A stretch of DNA of 64,000 nt from Bretschneidera sinensis (taxonomy: Eukaryota > Streptophyta > Magnoliopsida > Brassicales > Akaniaceae), in assembly GCA_023935145.1 (NCBI GenBank), contig CM043700.1, positions 30,691,001-30,755,000 on the forward strand. The letters are read 5' to 3'. How positions within the stretch are numbered: the first letter of the stretch is position 1; each line of letters opens with the position of its first letter. The translations under genes were made by a program, and so were the position numbers. Shown piece after piece: positions 35,933-48,900 of this stretch. The notes below the pieces were generated by a model that was not told the origin of the DNA, searched no databases, and saw only the letters and a program-made list of their open reading frames with translations.

Positions 35933-36937
35933 TGCCTTTTTTTGGTTGCTTTGGGTAATAAAATTTACTTAAATAAAAAAAAAACACATTTATTAACTTA
36001 CAAGAACGCCGAAGCATCGTTAGACTCGAGGCAAGAAGATATCACCTTCCCCCTCACTCTCTGGTTTCCATGATTTCTCTCGAGAGCTCGCAAGACGTCT
36101 TGCTGCTCTCTCATCAGTCTATCTATCCAACGCTTCTCTACTACTCTACCCTGTAACCCTCTCTCTCCATCTTTATATATACACATAATCTTATATCTGT
36201 CTGTGATCTATATGGCACTGTAGAACTCTTGTTTAAAAAGTGGGATTTTGATTTTATGCAGATGTTTCAGAGGAGCAAAAAGAGGCTGCTAGCTTCATTC
36301 ACCCAACTGCAGTTGTCCACCCAGATGCAGTTATTGGCAAGGTGCTATTTCACTTCTCTAACAAAGCTAAATTTTGAACGCGTTGATTCTCTTTTGAAAT
36401 TTCCCATTTTTTTGTCTAAAATTTGATCTATCTCGTCATTTTATTAGATATTGGTGTTATTCTCAGTTACAATGAACTGTGTTTTGTCATTTGCTACCGA
36501 AAATACTGATTTATTTTGAGTTATATGTGTTTTTGTGTTGAATTTCATTGTGTCACTAGTAAAATTTTCAAAAAAGAAATGTGACGCTGTGTTTTTTTTT
36601 TTTTTTTGAAGTATTTATGATTGATAGGTGCAACTCGGCTTTCTTGATTAGTCTGTGGATTATCGAAGCATGAACACGTGAATGATGGTTGGAGTTAAAC
36701 ACTTTGAACTAGTTTGACTAGATGCTAACCTGGGGTTGTTTCTCCGTAATTTATGAGTTTAAGAGAATATTCATGGCCTGTAAAATTGCACCTTTTTGAG
36801 ACATCTAATCTTTGAAGTTCTATTAAGGAGATTTCTTTGTTCTATGCTTTTCAATGATTTGTAATTAAAGACTGTTGAATGTTTTCATCTTCTGGGCAGG
36901 GTGTTTCAATAGGTCCCTTTTGCACCATTGGGTATTC

Positions 36938-37003
36938 TGTGAGGCTCGGAAATGGTTGCCAATTATATCCTGTGATGCTCGGAAATGGTTGCCAATTATA
37001 TCC
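36938..37003 (+). repeat. 33-bp in-frame tandem duplication in an LpxA exon
   Basis: Two 33-bp units (36938-36970, 36971-37003) differ by one base and add a second LGNGCQLYP. Eleven extra residues are not a multiple of the six-residue beta-helix repeat, so the coil register would shift. Confidence 0.92.
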
Positions 37004-39050
37004 TACAAGCCATATTTTCGGAAATACAGAATTGGGTGGTGGTTGAAATGAAAACATATTTGAGTTTGTTGTGGTAAATGATGTAGTCATACTTAACTGC
37101 TAAAATTTTGACAAGCAGTGGTGCTGTGGTTGGTGATGATCTTCCTGGACATACTGTCATAGGATGCAATAACATTATTGGGCATCATGCTGTGGTTGGT
37201 GTTAAATGCCAAGACATGAAATACAAGGTTGATTTTTATCAGTGAAGACAGTGAGTGATTTACTTTAGCATGTCATGGCTAGTTGGATTTAATTGTAATT
37301 ATGATCATGTTCATGGTCCTGATTGCGATTGTGATCATCATCATCATCAGATTTAGTAATTGTTCATGCATTGCATGATTGCAATTATATATGACGTTTC
37401 AAGTTTTAAATGTGTAGCTATGAAGCACTTATATATCATTTTCTTTAGTCAGGGGATGAATGTTTCCTTCATGTTGGTGACAACAATGAGATTAGGGAAC
37501 ACACTTCAATCCACTGTTCTTCAAATTCAACTGATAAAACAGTATGAAATGGTGCTGATTTTTTCTATTTTTTTCCTTTCCATTTCTGAAGTTAGAAGTC
37601 ATATTCTAACAAGCACTACGAAATCAGGTTATTGGTGTTAACAATCTTATCATGGGTTCTTGTCATATTGCCCATGACTGCAAGGTTGGAGACGATAACA
37701 TATTTTCCAACAATACTCTACTAGCAGGACATGTCATTGTTGAAGTAAGTCCTTAGCTTACACGTAATTTTGGATAGATAACATCATTCTGTGTAGTTCC
37801 ATCTTATATGAAAAATCTGATTCGAAGTTGATTCAAGTGCTGCAAATGTAGAACTATGCGCACACTGCAGGAGCCATAGTTGTTCATCAGTTTTGCCGTG
37901 TTGGTTCTTTTTCTTTCATTGGTAGCGGTTCCGTGGTATGATCGTTTTTCTTTCCCGTGGCCTTAAGTTGTGCTTTCATTTTATGTAACAGGGAAGCTGC
38001 TATTGCTTTTGGTATCTAACAAAGATATTGACTGTCGGGCATGACAACCTTAATGCAAAGTAAATTATGACATTGGTGTGAATCTTTTTGTTATATAACA
38101 TTCATGTTTTGCAATTCTGTTGTCATGCACTGATTGGAGTACTTCCGTTTGAATTGAGAACCGTTCATCTACGATGCAAATTTAACGTCTTTATCATCTG
38201 CTTGAAGGTTTCACAAGATATCCCAAAGTATATGATGGTGTCTGGCGAAAGGGCTGAGCTTCGTGGGTTGAATTTGGAGGGTCTTCGGCATCGTGGGTTC
38301 ACAATTACAGAGGTTGGTAGTGATTTAAATTTTATTATGATGGCTCTACAATGCAGCTATGAGACAATCTCTTTATATTATGAATAGTGGTTTGATAGTT
38401 TAGTGACATTTATTATTTATCAAAATTTTCTGTAGTCTGTCACTGGTTTTCAAAGAAGCATATTGCAATTATTTTCATGCCACTATAGCGTTTTGGGCAC
38501 AATATGGGAAAATGAAATGCTATGAATGAAACTTTTCAGCATCATTTGTGGTAAAATATGTACTTTTTTAAAAAGGAAAATAAAAAAGAGAGGATCAGAT
38601 ACCCATGTGGTAGCTATAATGATGGCTGTTATAATTGTTCCCTGTGCTAAAGTAGCTTTACTCCATTAAGATTTTAAAAGCTTTTAGTTTCTGGTATTAC
38701 AGTGCATTGCATTTACTGTCCCAATTTTTTAATTTCTGAAATAAGCATAATGTATAGAATGCATAATATGTTTTATCTGGCTGATCTTATATAGTAGGGA
38801 TTAGGATGTACTTGAGCTGGATTATGATTATAATTGCAAATATTAATCGAACGGTAAGCTCCTTTGCCTTGTTTCAAACTGTTGTGTCCAAATTGACATG
38901 GGGGTTTGGACTCATACACTTGGAGTTGAATTTGTGCATGGAAAGTTTAAACTGTGTTGAAAGTGGAGATATCTGATTTGATTTCATGTTAGCCTCGTGT
39001 TCTGGGCTCTGAGCATCCATCAGGATCATTCTGTTTTAGCAAAATGTTAG

Positions 39051-39120
39051 CATATATGTATGTATGTATATTTATGTATGTATGTATGTGTATGCATATG
39101 TATATATGTATGTATTTATG
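39051..39120. repeat. TATG-type microsatellite beside the solo LTR
   Basis: Imperfect TATG/TATA repeats run directly up to the left end of the LTR at 39121. Confidence 0.85.
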
Positions 39121-39723
39121 TGTTGGGATTTTACCTTCTAAAATTCATCTACTTAAATTTTATGCAAAAAATACAGCCACAATAGTTAAATAGGCAAAAC
39201 AAACAAAGAATAAGAACAATAATAAGTAATATGGTTCTGTAACCTTCTTACCTACGTCCCCCAACAAATTCACTATTTTATTAATCTTCAATTACAACTT
39301 TGGGAAAAACAAAGTTACTAAACTCTCACTAGCTCACTACCCAAAAGCCCCAATACAACCAAAGCTCTCAACCTAGCTCTAGTTGTAAGTACTCTATCTA
39401 CTTGACAACCCAAAACCCCAATAGATCTCAACCTAGCTCTAATAGTAAACCCCAAAATGTATATTAGAATTATGAATATGCCTCAAACCTTCTTTAGGAC
39501 CCTCTTTATACAGAAGATATTTTTCTATTACTACTATGAAAAGAATAACAACATAGGAAACTACTACTACTACTACTACTATTACTACTACTAGAACAAA
39601 CAACAATTCAATAGGAAACTACTACGATACTCGTACTAGAATAATCAATTATAAAATAAGAAACCGCTTTTCTCAAACCAATTAGAAGTTTTCATTGTGG
39701 GGATTTAAGCCAAAATCCTAACG
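39121..39723 (-). mobile_element. solo Ty1/Copia LTR in the last LpxA intron
   Basis: On the minus strand it begins (C)GTTAGGATTTTGGCTTAA and ends GGTAAAATCCCAACA. A U5-like stretch with GGGGGACGTAGGTAAG and an AATAAAAT signal sets the orientation. Flanks TTATG (39116-39120) and TTATA (39724-39728) are a 4-of-5 target duplication. No internal coding region remains. It contains a TAC microsatellite near 39560-39595. It ends about 50 bp before the acceptor of the last LpxA exon and is antisense to that gene. Confidence 0.75.
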
Positions 39724-40809
39724 TTATATATACAGTGTATGAAGATATTCATGAAGAAAACTAAATAAAATTTGTAGGAGCAGGATGAAGAATTGGGTCA
39801 TGTTCCTGCTGTGTGTTCCATGGTCCAGTCCATTCGTGATTCTTTTGCAGCGAATCGTCGTGGAATATGCAAGTTCAGGCATTGGAGTGGCTCTTGAATG
39901 CATGCTATAGTGAGTTTCTGCACTGTATCTTCAATTAAAAGCTTTATCTTCATTTCCTCTGGAAGATTATGGTATTGGAAATAGTTTAATTTGCATGCAA
40001 ACTGGTGGGAATTTGCTGTAAAGGTATTTATATCTATGATTTTTATTGCATGATATTTGATGCAGGTACTTGTTAACAACAATTATCTTTTCAAGCCGTT
40101 GTAGACTAGTGTGTAGGACAACAACCATTTGGAGGAGCTTTGGGTCGAGTAAATTTTTTTTCCATGGAGGTTTAATTTGTAGATGTGCCAATTTGTGGAA
40201 GAAAATTTTGTTTATTATACGGAAGCTGGAAGTCGAAAATATTTTATAGAAAGAGAGAAGACGGCTTTAGTTTGTATAAAGGAAACAAATTATGCAAGAT
40301 TATTGTTGAAGCTAATGGATTGCATGTGCTCCAGTGGCCATGTCCATTGTAATGTCAGGTTGAATGTAATTTAGAATTTTCAAATGAGGAATTACGGTTT
40401 CTCTGCATTTTGTAGGTTGTTAGTATTTCATGGTTAAACTTTCCAAACTCATATTTTACTTTATGAATAATAAATCTAACTTGGCATGCTTGAATTTTGC
40501 TTCTTTGGAGTTGCCTTGTTCCTAAATCATCAAACTTTTCCAGTATCTTTTGCTCAGAACAATAAAATTGGAGAGAAAGATATTTATTTTCCTTTAATTT
40601 ATTAATTTAGATTTTCTTGAGAGAATGAATCAAATAGCTTTATAGGCCTTCATGTTGACTTGATTAAGAAAGTGGCAAAGTTTCAATACTTGGTACTCCT
40701 AACTGAGAATTAGTTAAATTTTGGAATTCCTGTAGATTGAAATGCTACTATACTTGAAGCAAGGTCTAGCTGATAAATAATGATAAGTTTATTACTACTC
40801 TTTTTAATG

Positions 40810-40859
40810 AGCATATTCTGTTGCTATTTACTTATAAAAAAACAAAGCATATTCTGTTG
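40810..40859 (+). mobile_element. 22-bp LINE-tail insertion with 14-bp target duplication
   Basis: AGCATATTCTGTTG is present at 40810-40823 and 40846-40859. The 22 bp between them end in TTTACTTATAAAAAAA, nearly the same as the 3' end of the LINE at 63305-63330 (TTTACTTATCAAAAAAA). It is an extreme 5' truncation. Confidence 0.8.
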
Positions 40860-41395
40860 TATATTCTGTGGTGGAGTGATCCTTCTTCCACATCTTATGT
40901 TTGAAAATAATCAGAATGGAAACAGAGATAATAATAAGTTTGACATTATAAACTTACTTTCTTGATCATTCCAGTGACCATATTCTAAGTTCTAACATCA
41001 TTGGAGGCTATGCATTTTGTTTTAGTTATGGTACCTTTCATGCTTTCTAAGTCTTCTTTAAAAATAAAAATAAAAAAGCAAGTAGCTTTTTCTTGATGAT
41101 GACTGGCTTTCTTTCTTGTTCTTTTTTTCTTCCAAAGTCTCCTTTGCAGTTGTGCTAAGGAGCCATGATATGAAAGTACACTTGGTGGGATAGTTAGCCC
41201 CCCACCCACCCTGTTTTTCTTTTGTAAGCTACTAATGCTTATAAAATTTGTGACTCTCCCCCAGGTAATGTAAAATAAAAAAAATATTGTTATCTTTGCC
41301 TATGCTTCCAAATCAGTGATAGTAATTTAATGCCAAAGTGCTTGTACATTAGACATTCAGCAATATTATTATCTGTGATGTAATCTTGATTTTTC

Positions 41396-41452
41396 GATGT
41401 TCAAGTGGCGCAGCAAATCTGCTTTTTGATGTTCAAGTGGCGCAGCAAATCT
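41396..41452. repeat. 25-bp direct repeat pair
   Basis: GATGTTCAAGTGGCGCAGCA and the next five bases occur identically at 41396-41420 and 41428-41452, a 32-bp period. Confidence 0.9.
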
Positions 41453-44400
41453 ATATTTTCTGCATGTAATCTATATTTGTGGGTCAGGTTCTTCATTTGA
41501 ATATGACTTGTGCGATGGCCTTGCCCATTCATTTCTTAATATAACTTCAAACTTTCAACAACTTTGCCCTCTTTTTGTTGTGCCTAAAGGCAGGTCAGTT
41601 GGCACTTCCTAGTATATTTTGTAGGGTTCAGTTTCCATCTTTTGATCCAATCAAAATTTGTTGTGTATCATATATGAGATGTGATAAATTCATGAAGTAG
41701 TAGTTGTGGATAAGAGATGAACGGTTTTCATCACTCATCATTTTCAAACTATTGTGTGGATTTTTCACGTTTTCATTTTTGTTTTTATCCATTTCTATCC
41801 GTTATTAATCGAGTTTTTTTAAAATTATCGCTTAGCGCATCGAAACTGTGCGAATAAACAATAGTGATGGAAAAAAATGCGAGCTCCTTATGGACACTCT
41901 TAATGAAATTGGAATTTGAGGTGAAAATCATGTAAACGTATCAATATAGTACTCCCATTATTTATTTATTTTTGAGTATTTCCACTCTTGAGATAGAACA
42001 ACAATTGGCATCTACGAAATGATATTTTGTACAAACACACACATTACTATATACACAGTGCTTGTGGTTTTGTTCGGTTAAAGTTGATACCTCTCGTCTC
42101 TGTCTACTCTGGAAGCAACTTGGAGAAAAAGAATGATTTCTCTCATCAATCTTGCTTCAAAAGTTTATACAATAATACATTAACTACTGCACCTGAAAAT
42201 ATGAAATCATTCTCAGTGCAGTCTGAGTTAGAGGCTGTTTTTCCTTTTTTGAGCTACTAATCATTTCTATAACCTAAAGTTCTACCTCTATGGGCTACCA
42301 AACCCCCAGCTTTATAGCTATCAACCATGTGCCTCCTTAAACATGCTTTTCCTCAAATATCTTTTCAATTAGTGCTGAGATCTTTTTCATTAATTGATGG
42401 ATTAATACCCCGATTGATGATTATTATGTCACTCATGCTGTTGGGTAATGCCAAGAAAAAAAATATTTGAGGTTAAAGAAAATGAAAAAGATATTTTTGG
42501 GATTGATTTTTCTATTTTCAAATAAGTGAAGATCTATTTAGATGAGAATCTCAATATTATTTAAATATGAAAGCTACTTAAATTGTTTGTGATGCTCTTT
42601 ACTTATAAAAAAAAGAGATATAAACCCTGAAAAATGAATCATTCTAACTGAAATGATAGTTTTAAGCCTCTAAATTTAGTTTTTCTATTCCAAATGGGAG
42701 ATAATAGAACTTGAGTGTATTAAAGCAATGGGTTAGAGTGAGATCATTAGTTGAGAGTTTTTCTCCCATTTTTATCAGTTCAAAAATTTATAACTTGAGT
42801 TTTTATTAGAAGAATAAAACAATCTTATAATTGGGATCGAACCACGTAAAACTTTGCTTTTGTTATTTATGTTCTGTTGTTTTATTTTTGCATTGTTTAT
42901 TGCTTTGTACTCTTATTATGTTTGTTATTTGCATGGATCTTGGACAGATTTTTTGGTGAAAAAAACCCAATAAGTGCTGACTTTAACAATGATCCCTTAG
43001 TTATTAAAAAAGAGTAGAACTCAAAACATTTCCCAGAAAGTAAAAGACGTAAATACACAATTAATTATAATTTTTTGGTAAGAAAGTTCACTTCAATGTA
43101 CATGGATAGTCTTCATGATCTGGTCTAGTTCACGTGAAAAATTGAAACAAGTAACTTTGAAATAGTATTTACCTTGAACAATACTTTGCACTTTCCATAG
43201 AAAGCAATCTAGTCAAACAATTGGGCAGAAAACACAATAAATCTATTTTCCAATGAGTAAAAGATTCCTTCCTATGATAATGCCAAATGAGTCAATAAGA
43301 AATTTGCAAATGGAGGTGTTTTTATAGTTCAGTCAAAAATGACTATTAAATTCCTCAACTTGGCATCCATATACAATGGAATATTACAATCCTTTGCTTA
43401 AAATTTTAGCAAGTTGAACCCCATCTACAGAATAATAATACTAATAATAACAACTACTACTCTAAGTAAGACAAGTTATATGTTATATCTCAGTCTCTAT
43501 CTGTGTTTTTTTATTACTTTTATATATACAAGGTTTACTTGTACGAGAAAGGGAATGTCCAATTAGACTAGATCCAGATTCTATTAATGACAATGGTATC
43601 TTTTCCCTTTATAGTATCGTAGGAAAAACAAAATAGTTTTACTTTTAATGAAGAAAAAATTAGGTACGAGTTTTGATAGAAAAATTATAAATAATATGGT
43701 TTGACTTTCTCTGCCCAGTAAATACGATGCTACCAATGTAAAAATGATAATAATTTCAAGTCTCAATTGAAGACAGAATTGATTATTTTGAAAGGATGAT
43801 GATAATCATCTTTATGTGTTTGAGCATTTTACTTACAGATTGAACTAATTCCAATTGAAAGGGAATTTTACAGCTAGCAGCTACATTTCTCAAACTGAGA
43901 ATATTGTGAATTATTTTTGTCTTATGCACAAAGATTTTGAGATATTTTCTTAACTTATGACAGAGAATTCAATGCCCCAAATTTTGGTTAGAACATTCAA
44001 AGCAAATTACTGTGCTCAATCTACAATGAAAGTGGTGTTGGTTGATCAAACATCAGCTGTCAAAGTTATGATTTTCTATGAGTTTTCTTCTTCCTTTCTC
44101 TTAGGTCACATCTAACTACCCGCCCCATAACCATTGGAGGATCAACTCCTCTCTCTCTCTCTCTCTGTACTATTCCTTTGTACTATATATATAATTCTAC
44201 AATTTGGATTCTAACAAAAGAAAAAAAATATATAGAGGGTGCTAATGTTGTTCTACAAGCAAGGTTCTGCTAAGTGTATTAAGAGTCGCTAGAGACATGA
44301 TCTTTAACTTTATGGCTAAGAAGTTAATTAGTTTCTAGAAACAAATTTCACTAGTCTAAACCAAACAATACCTTAGTTGTTAAGGTCCTAATTGTTGACA

Positions 44401-44744
44401 GTGCCATGATTAATTATCAAAAAGTCAGCAATTAAAGTAATATTATGACCATGAGAACTTTCTCCAAGCTGGAAATTTGTTTGTGTCGACTAATTGGTGC
44501 ATGAAAATATATTTCAAAGCTCTCCAAAGTCTTTCACACAATGTACTAGTATATAAGCCATATTCTCAAGCAGAAAAGATAAATGTATAGCTAGAGATAA
44601 ACTTGAGAGAGAAAAAAAGAGAACTTAAATTTTTCCTTTTTGTTTAGAACCCAAGTTGGAAAACTATCCAACAATAAATTATGTCCATCCAATCATCTTC
44701 TTTAGATGTGCATCCATTTTAATAAACCTCACCCCTCATCATCA

Positions 44745-44802
44745 TATATAATACTGCCAAACATATTTGTTTTAATTTGCTCTCTCTCTCTCTCTCTCTC
44801 TC
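44745..44802 (+). promoter_or_regulatory. possible core promoter and CT tract of the MYB gene
   Basis: TATATAATA at 44745-44753 stands about 120 bp before the ATG, followed by a CT microsatellite at about 44779-44802. TATA plus a pyrimidine patch in the leader is common in plant promoters. The call is positional only. Confidence 0.4.
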
Positions 44803-44868
44803 TGGTTGAGTTTGTTATTGTAAAGGTTTTGGTTATTATTTAGTCTAAGAAGCTGAGCCTTTGTGTGG

Positions 44869-45981
44869 ATGAAAATGGGGAGGAAGTGTTCATATTGTGG
44901 GAACATAGGCCATAATTCAAGGACCTGCAGCAATTATAGAGGGAGTTTTGTTGGTGGACTTAAGCTTTTTGGTGTTCAACTTGACATATCTTCGTCTTCA
45001 TTTTCCATGAAGAAGAGTTTTAGCATGGATTGCTTGTCCTCAGCATCTCTCTCCTCTTCATCCCCATCTTCTTCTTTCTCTAATTCTTCTCGTCTTTCCA
45101 TCGATTGCAACTCTGATAAAGCATTCATTAATGGTTATCTATCCGATGGTCTCAGGGCTATAACTCAGGACAGGAAAAAGGGTCAGTTTTCGATATTTTA
45201 CTCAATTAATTTAGAAAACTTTTGGTGAACTGCTTTTGTTACAATTTCTTATCAGCCAGTGAATTTTCTTATCTGAATTCCTAGGGGAGAAAACTAGCAT
45301 ATGTTCATATTTTACTATATTGGTTTTGCTTGTTTGCAATATTCTCTTATCTGAAAAATCATTTTTGGATGATTAGGAATTCCATGGACAGAAGAAGAGC
45401 ACCGTACATTTCTGCTCGGGCTTGAGAAGCTAGGGAAGGGGGATTGGAGGGGGATTTCAAGAAACTTTGTAACCACAAGAACTCCGACACAAGTTGCCAG
45501 TCATGCTCAAAAGTATTTCCTTCGACAGACGAGTCTCAACAAGAAGAAGCGGCGTTCAAGCCTCTTTGACGTGGTAGGTGCATCCTACAAATGTTACATA
45601 TAATTATCATCTGTTTCCTCATATTAATCACTCCGCAAATGAAATCATGTATCAAATTGATGCTTTAAACAAGTTTCTTCTTTTAATTATAACAAACAGG
45701 TAGGAAGCACCAGATTGGCAGGTCATCATCCTGTTAACAATTATCATTCCTCATATTCACAAGATTTCAATCAAGCAACTGAGCTTTCTCGATTAGCTTC
45801 AAGCTTAAAGGCCATGCCGGCAGTTTGGATGCATGAATCTATTGATTCCCACTTAAGAAGTTCAAATGCAGAAAAGCCCATTTCTCCAAATGTAGTAGCA
45901 CCTGATCTAGAGCTCACACTTGCTGCCCCAAGGCCTCTGGAAGAAGGAAAATCATCCCCTAAACCCCTCCTTATCAGATGA
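44869..45981 (+). CDS. 1R-MYB (SHAQKYF) transcription factor with zinc knuckle, MYBS3/KUA1/MYBD-like
   Basis: Three exons (44869-45181, 45377-45573, 45700-45981) give 263 residues. A CCHC knuckle [14 protein letters not shown] opens the protein, followed by the LKLFGVQLD motif (R/KLFGV type) and a Ser-rich linker. The MYB repeat lies at about 105-155 ([20 protein letters not shown], then [11 protein letters not shown]) with a basic KKKRRSS tail. Near the C-terminus DLELTLA holds an LxLxL EAR motif. This is the plant clade that includes MYBS3, KUA1/MYBH and MYBD, which bind TATCC/GATAA-type (I-box) sites and mostly repress; the EAR motif fits repression. Translation should begin at ATG 44869, with in-frame ATG 44875 (MGRKCS) nearer the family start. 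The exact orthologue is undecided. Confidence 0.93.
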
Positions 45982-48900
45982 ATTAGTGTTACCTGACAAA
46001 ACATCCAAAACACAGAAACATTAATCATTTTGATGTAACCTATATAAGCTGAAGAGAAGCAAAGAAACATATTATTATTCATGGTATTTTCAGTATAGTC
46101 AGTATGTCTTACAAGATAACTCTTATAATCCTTTTTCTATTTATAATCCAAATTTGAATGAGCACTTCGTTTGGCAATGCCATTATAGTGATTAACAGCT
46201 AGCCATTACTAATATTTATCAGTCCTAGAAATATTTTTTTGTTTGCTTATCTCATTGTGACCAAGAGAGATGTCTTCTGCAGCTTGTGCAGTTTATCAGA
46301 TAAGTTATAGGCTTAAACTCAGGTGGCAACTTCTTCATTGCTTTTAGGCTATCATTGGTAGGAAAGAAAACATGGTGGGAAGTAATTTTCTTTCGATTGA
46401 TGATAGAAGGAAAAAAATAAGAGAAAATAAAGTTAGGAAATGTTGATGCCAAAATGTGATCAAGTCACCAAGAACGGTGCACTGCTTGGAGAGTAGGGAG
46501 GCTAAGGTCTTGCTCTTTGATTTCTGCCTTTTTGTAAGCCAAGTACCCGTGGCTAACTACTAAGAAAAATTGGAGCTCTAAGTGAGGGTTTAGAGTTGGT
46601 CTTCGGATGGACACTACGACGAAAGTCAATTTACAGTTTTAAGAGAAAAACTGTCCTAAAAGAGTTTACCAGAGATTTCAGAACCTAATTATAATAATTA
46701 ATCGGAATGATTTGAATGGTAGATTGGCAAGTAAATGAATAATCGAGATTGCTTGGAGTTTTGGTTGGTTTTTACTCTTATGCCTATAGACCGGTTTTTA
46801 CCGTTTTACTTTTGGTTGACGAAATGATCGTTTTGCTCTTGGGATGTTATGTATCGTCTTATATTTGGAGACTGAACTTCTACCCACAACAAGAAAATTG
46901 AGCTTTTTTCCCTAGCTTACAAATCACAATCCTGAATGGGAAGTGGAAAATAAGATAAGCTAATTATTTGTCTTTTTCTTCTTTCGTTTTACTTTTCTAT
47001 TTTTTCTATCAAACCCATGATAAAAGTATCAATATTTTCTTTTCTTTTCATCTTCTCTCTCTTCTTTTTGTTCTTCTCACATTTTTATTTTTCCAATCAT
47101 AGGATAAGGCTCCGATTGGTAGAGGAGAAAAGTAGAAGGAAAGAAGAGTGAAAGAAAAAAAGAGATGATGGAAAGTCAGAAGATCGACGTTTTTCATCAT
47201 ATATTTGGTAAACAAAATAGAAAAATGTGAGAAAAAAAGAAAATGACAAAAAATAATTTATTTAACACGTATTTCTACTCACCAATCATCTCGATTTGAG
47301 AAGATTATGATTTGATCATGTGAAAAGAAAACACCAAGCATCTCATTCTTTTTTTCCTCACTTTTCTTTTTTACCAAATGATAGAAAAATGCTCTCCTCT
47401 CCTCTTATTTTTCTTCTCTCTTTTTTTCTCTACCAATCATAACTTGATTGGTGTAAAGTGATACAACTGGAAGGCCATGATTATGACAAGAGATTAATAG
47501 CATAAATATAAATGTAGGACAAAAAATCCATATTCATCACCACCATTTCAAGCTGCAGAAATTTTCAATTTCCATACCCAACCACTTTTATGACTTCAAG
47601 GTGGTTATTTTAATGTCTTTAAAAATAAATCAATTTATTTTTGTGGTAAAAATATCCAATTGAACATAAAATTTATACTTTTAAAGATAAAACACATACA
47701 TTTGATGATAAAATTATTTTTTTTGTTATCAATGTTTTTGTTTTTATCACAAAATATAAAAATTTACCACCAAAAACAATTTTTTTTCCCTCAAACACCC
47801 TAAAATCTACCATTCTAAAATGAGGCTAAACAAGTGATTTTGCAGTTGTGACAACTTTTCATTTCATTTGAGTGCTAGCTGTGGAAAAGAGGCAAAGTGA
47901 TTTGCGGATAAAGGATCTTTAACTTCCTCTTAATTTTTTGGCATTATAAAAATTTGTATTGCTCATGTGGCTTCTTGAAAGATGGGGAATGGAAAAGAAA
48001 GGAAAGTTGGAATCTGATTAGTTAGTGATGTAATTGTAATAATATTTCAAATTTGGAAACCCAATCTGATCAGACTTCAAAATCCAGTGAATTTTATATC
48101 TTTTATTAGTTTTTCCTATCTTCTTTTCACTGCTGGTGATGCCTCAGTATTATCTTATTATTTAGGCAGTAATGTTGATGAAAATACTGTACTTTTTACA
48201 TGAAAAGGATATCCATTTCACGTGATAAATGACATGTGAATAAATACATAAAATCAGACAAGGCTTCTTTTGTCCTAAATTGAAAGACTGGGACCATGCT
48301 AAGGGCTCTCTCATCCTCATAGATTAAGAATCAGTCTAGAAAGATCATAAATCTGAAAATGTGATCTGTTTTTGGGGACCTACTCTTCGACAGAAAAGAT
48401 AGCTCAGCCAAAGCAAGTTCTAGACTGACCTACAAACACAATGCCCCATGGCCTCTCAGTTGCTAAAGCCTGCAATTTTCTCTCCAATTCGTCCACATTT
48501 TCAGGGAAACAAATTAGCAACAATAGCAGAAAGTCTCGACTACGATTGGCATATCAAAAAATATATAATATGGCAGTATATAAGTGATTGGTTACAATGT
48601 AATAAGTTCAAAAGAAAAATAAAAGATTTTTTATTTTTTTATTAGTTAAAAATAAATTCAAACGAAGAAGGTAACGATGTGGAAATTAGTTTACTAATAG
48701 GATAAGTTTCAGTTGGAAATATTCAAGAACCTAACAATTGTTGAGGAAACATGCATGGGTTAGGCAGCAAAGTCTCGTTAGCTAAAGACCTTAAAAGAAG
48801 AAGACTTTAACCGGTTTTAAAAAATGAAATTTAGAAAGAATATTCTTAATAATATTAGGAGTTAAGGGACACATATATAGCAGATCATCACTGGCCGAAA

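Larger units (their letters stand above)
36074..39897 (+). pseudogene. LpxA: plant LpxA (UDP-GlcNAc acyltransferase), multiply damaged
   Basis: Exons recognised: 36262-36341, 36900-about 37055, 37119-37227, 37449-37541, 37628-37744, 37852-37935, 38208-38312 and 39778-39897. They read as the mitochondrial hexapeptide acyltransferase that starts a lipid-A-like pathway in plants (At4g29540 family), with the catalytic-His motif HIAHDC and the C-terminal end RHWSGS. Damage: a presequence-like frame in exon 1 (36074-36152, reading RARKTSCC and IQRFST) is in phase with exon 2 but has no ATG, while ATG 36070 is one base out of frame. A 33-bp duplication lies in the next exon, followed by TGA at 37044 and no GT donor. 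The exon for about 29 residues after FTITE is not found between 38312 and 39778, though skipping it keeps frame. Any single item could be an assembly error; together they suggest a pseudogene. Confidence 0.82.
39898..44744. other. intergenic between LpxA and the MYB gene
   Basis: AT-rich. It contains the LINE micro-insertion at 40810-40859, a 25-bp repeat pair at 41396 and 41428, a LINE-tail-like TTTACTTATAAAAAAAA at about 42598-42614, and a CT microsatellite at about 44150-44166. A 63-codon frame at 40183-40374 has no recognisable family. No gene is supported. Confidence 0.6.

Noticed and set aside
35998..36186. Minus-strand 62-codon frame upstream of LpxA
   Set aside because: It is the reverse of the presequence-coding exon of LpxA.
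37056..37062. AT-AC (U12-type) donor at the LpxA exon with lost GT
   Set aside because: The sequence ATATTTG does not fit the U12 donor ATATCC and the acceptor is an ordinary AG, so a mutated GT donor is more likely.
40183..40374. 63-codon frame downstream of LpxA
   Set aside because: No family resemblance and no promoter or splice context; probably chance or LpxA 3' sequence.
48448..48645. Frame beginning MASQLLKPAIFSPIRP as a plastid-protein first exon
   Set aside because: The start looks transit-like, but no downstream exon, donor or family could be found.
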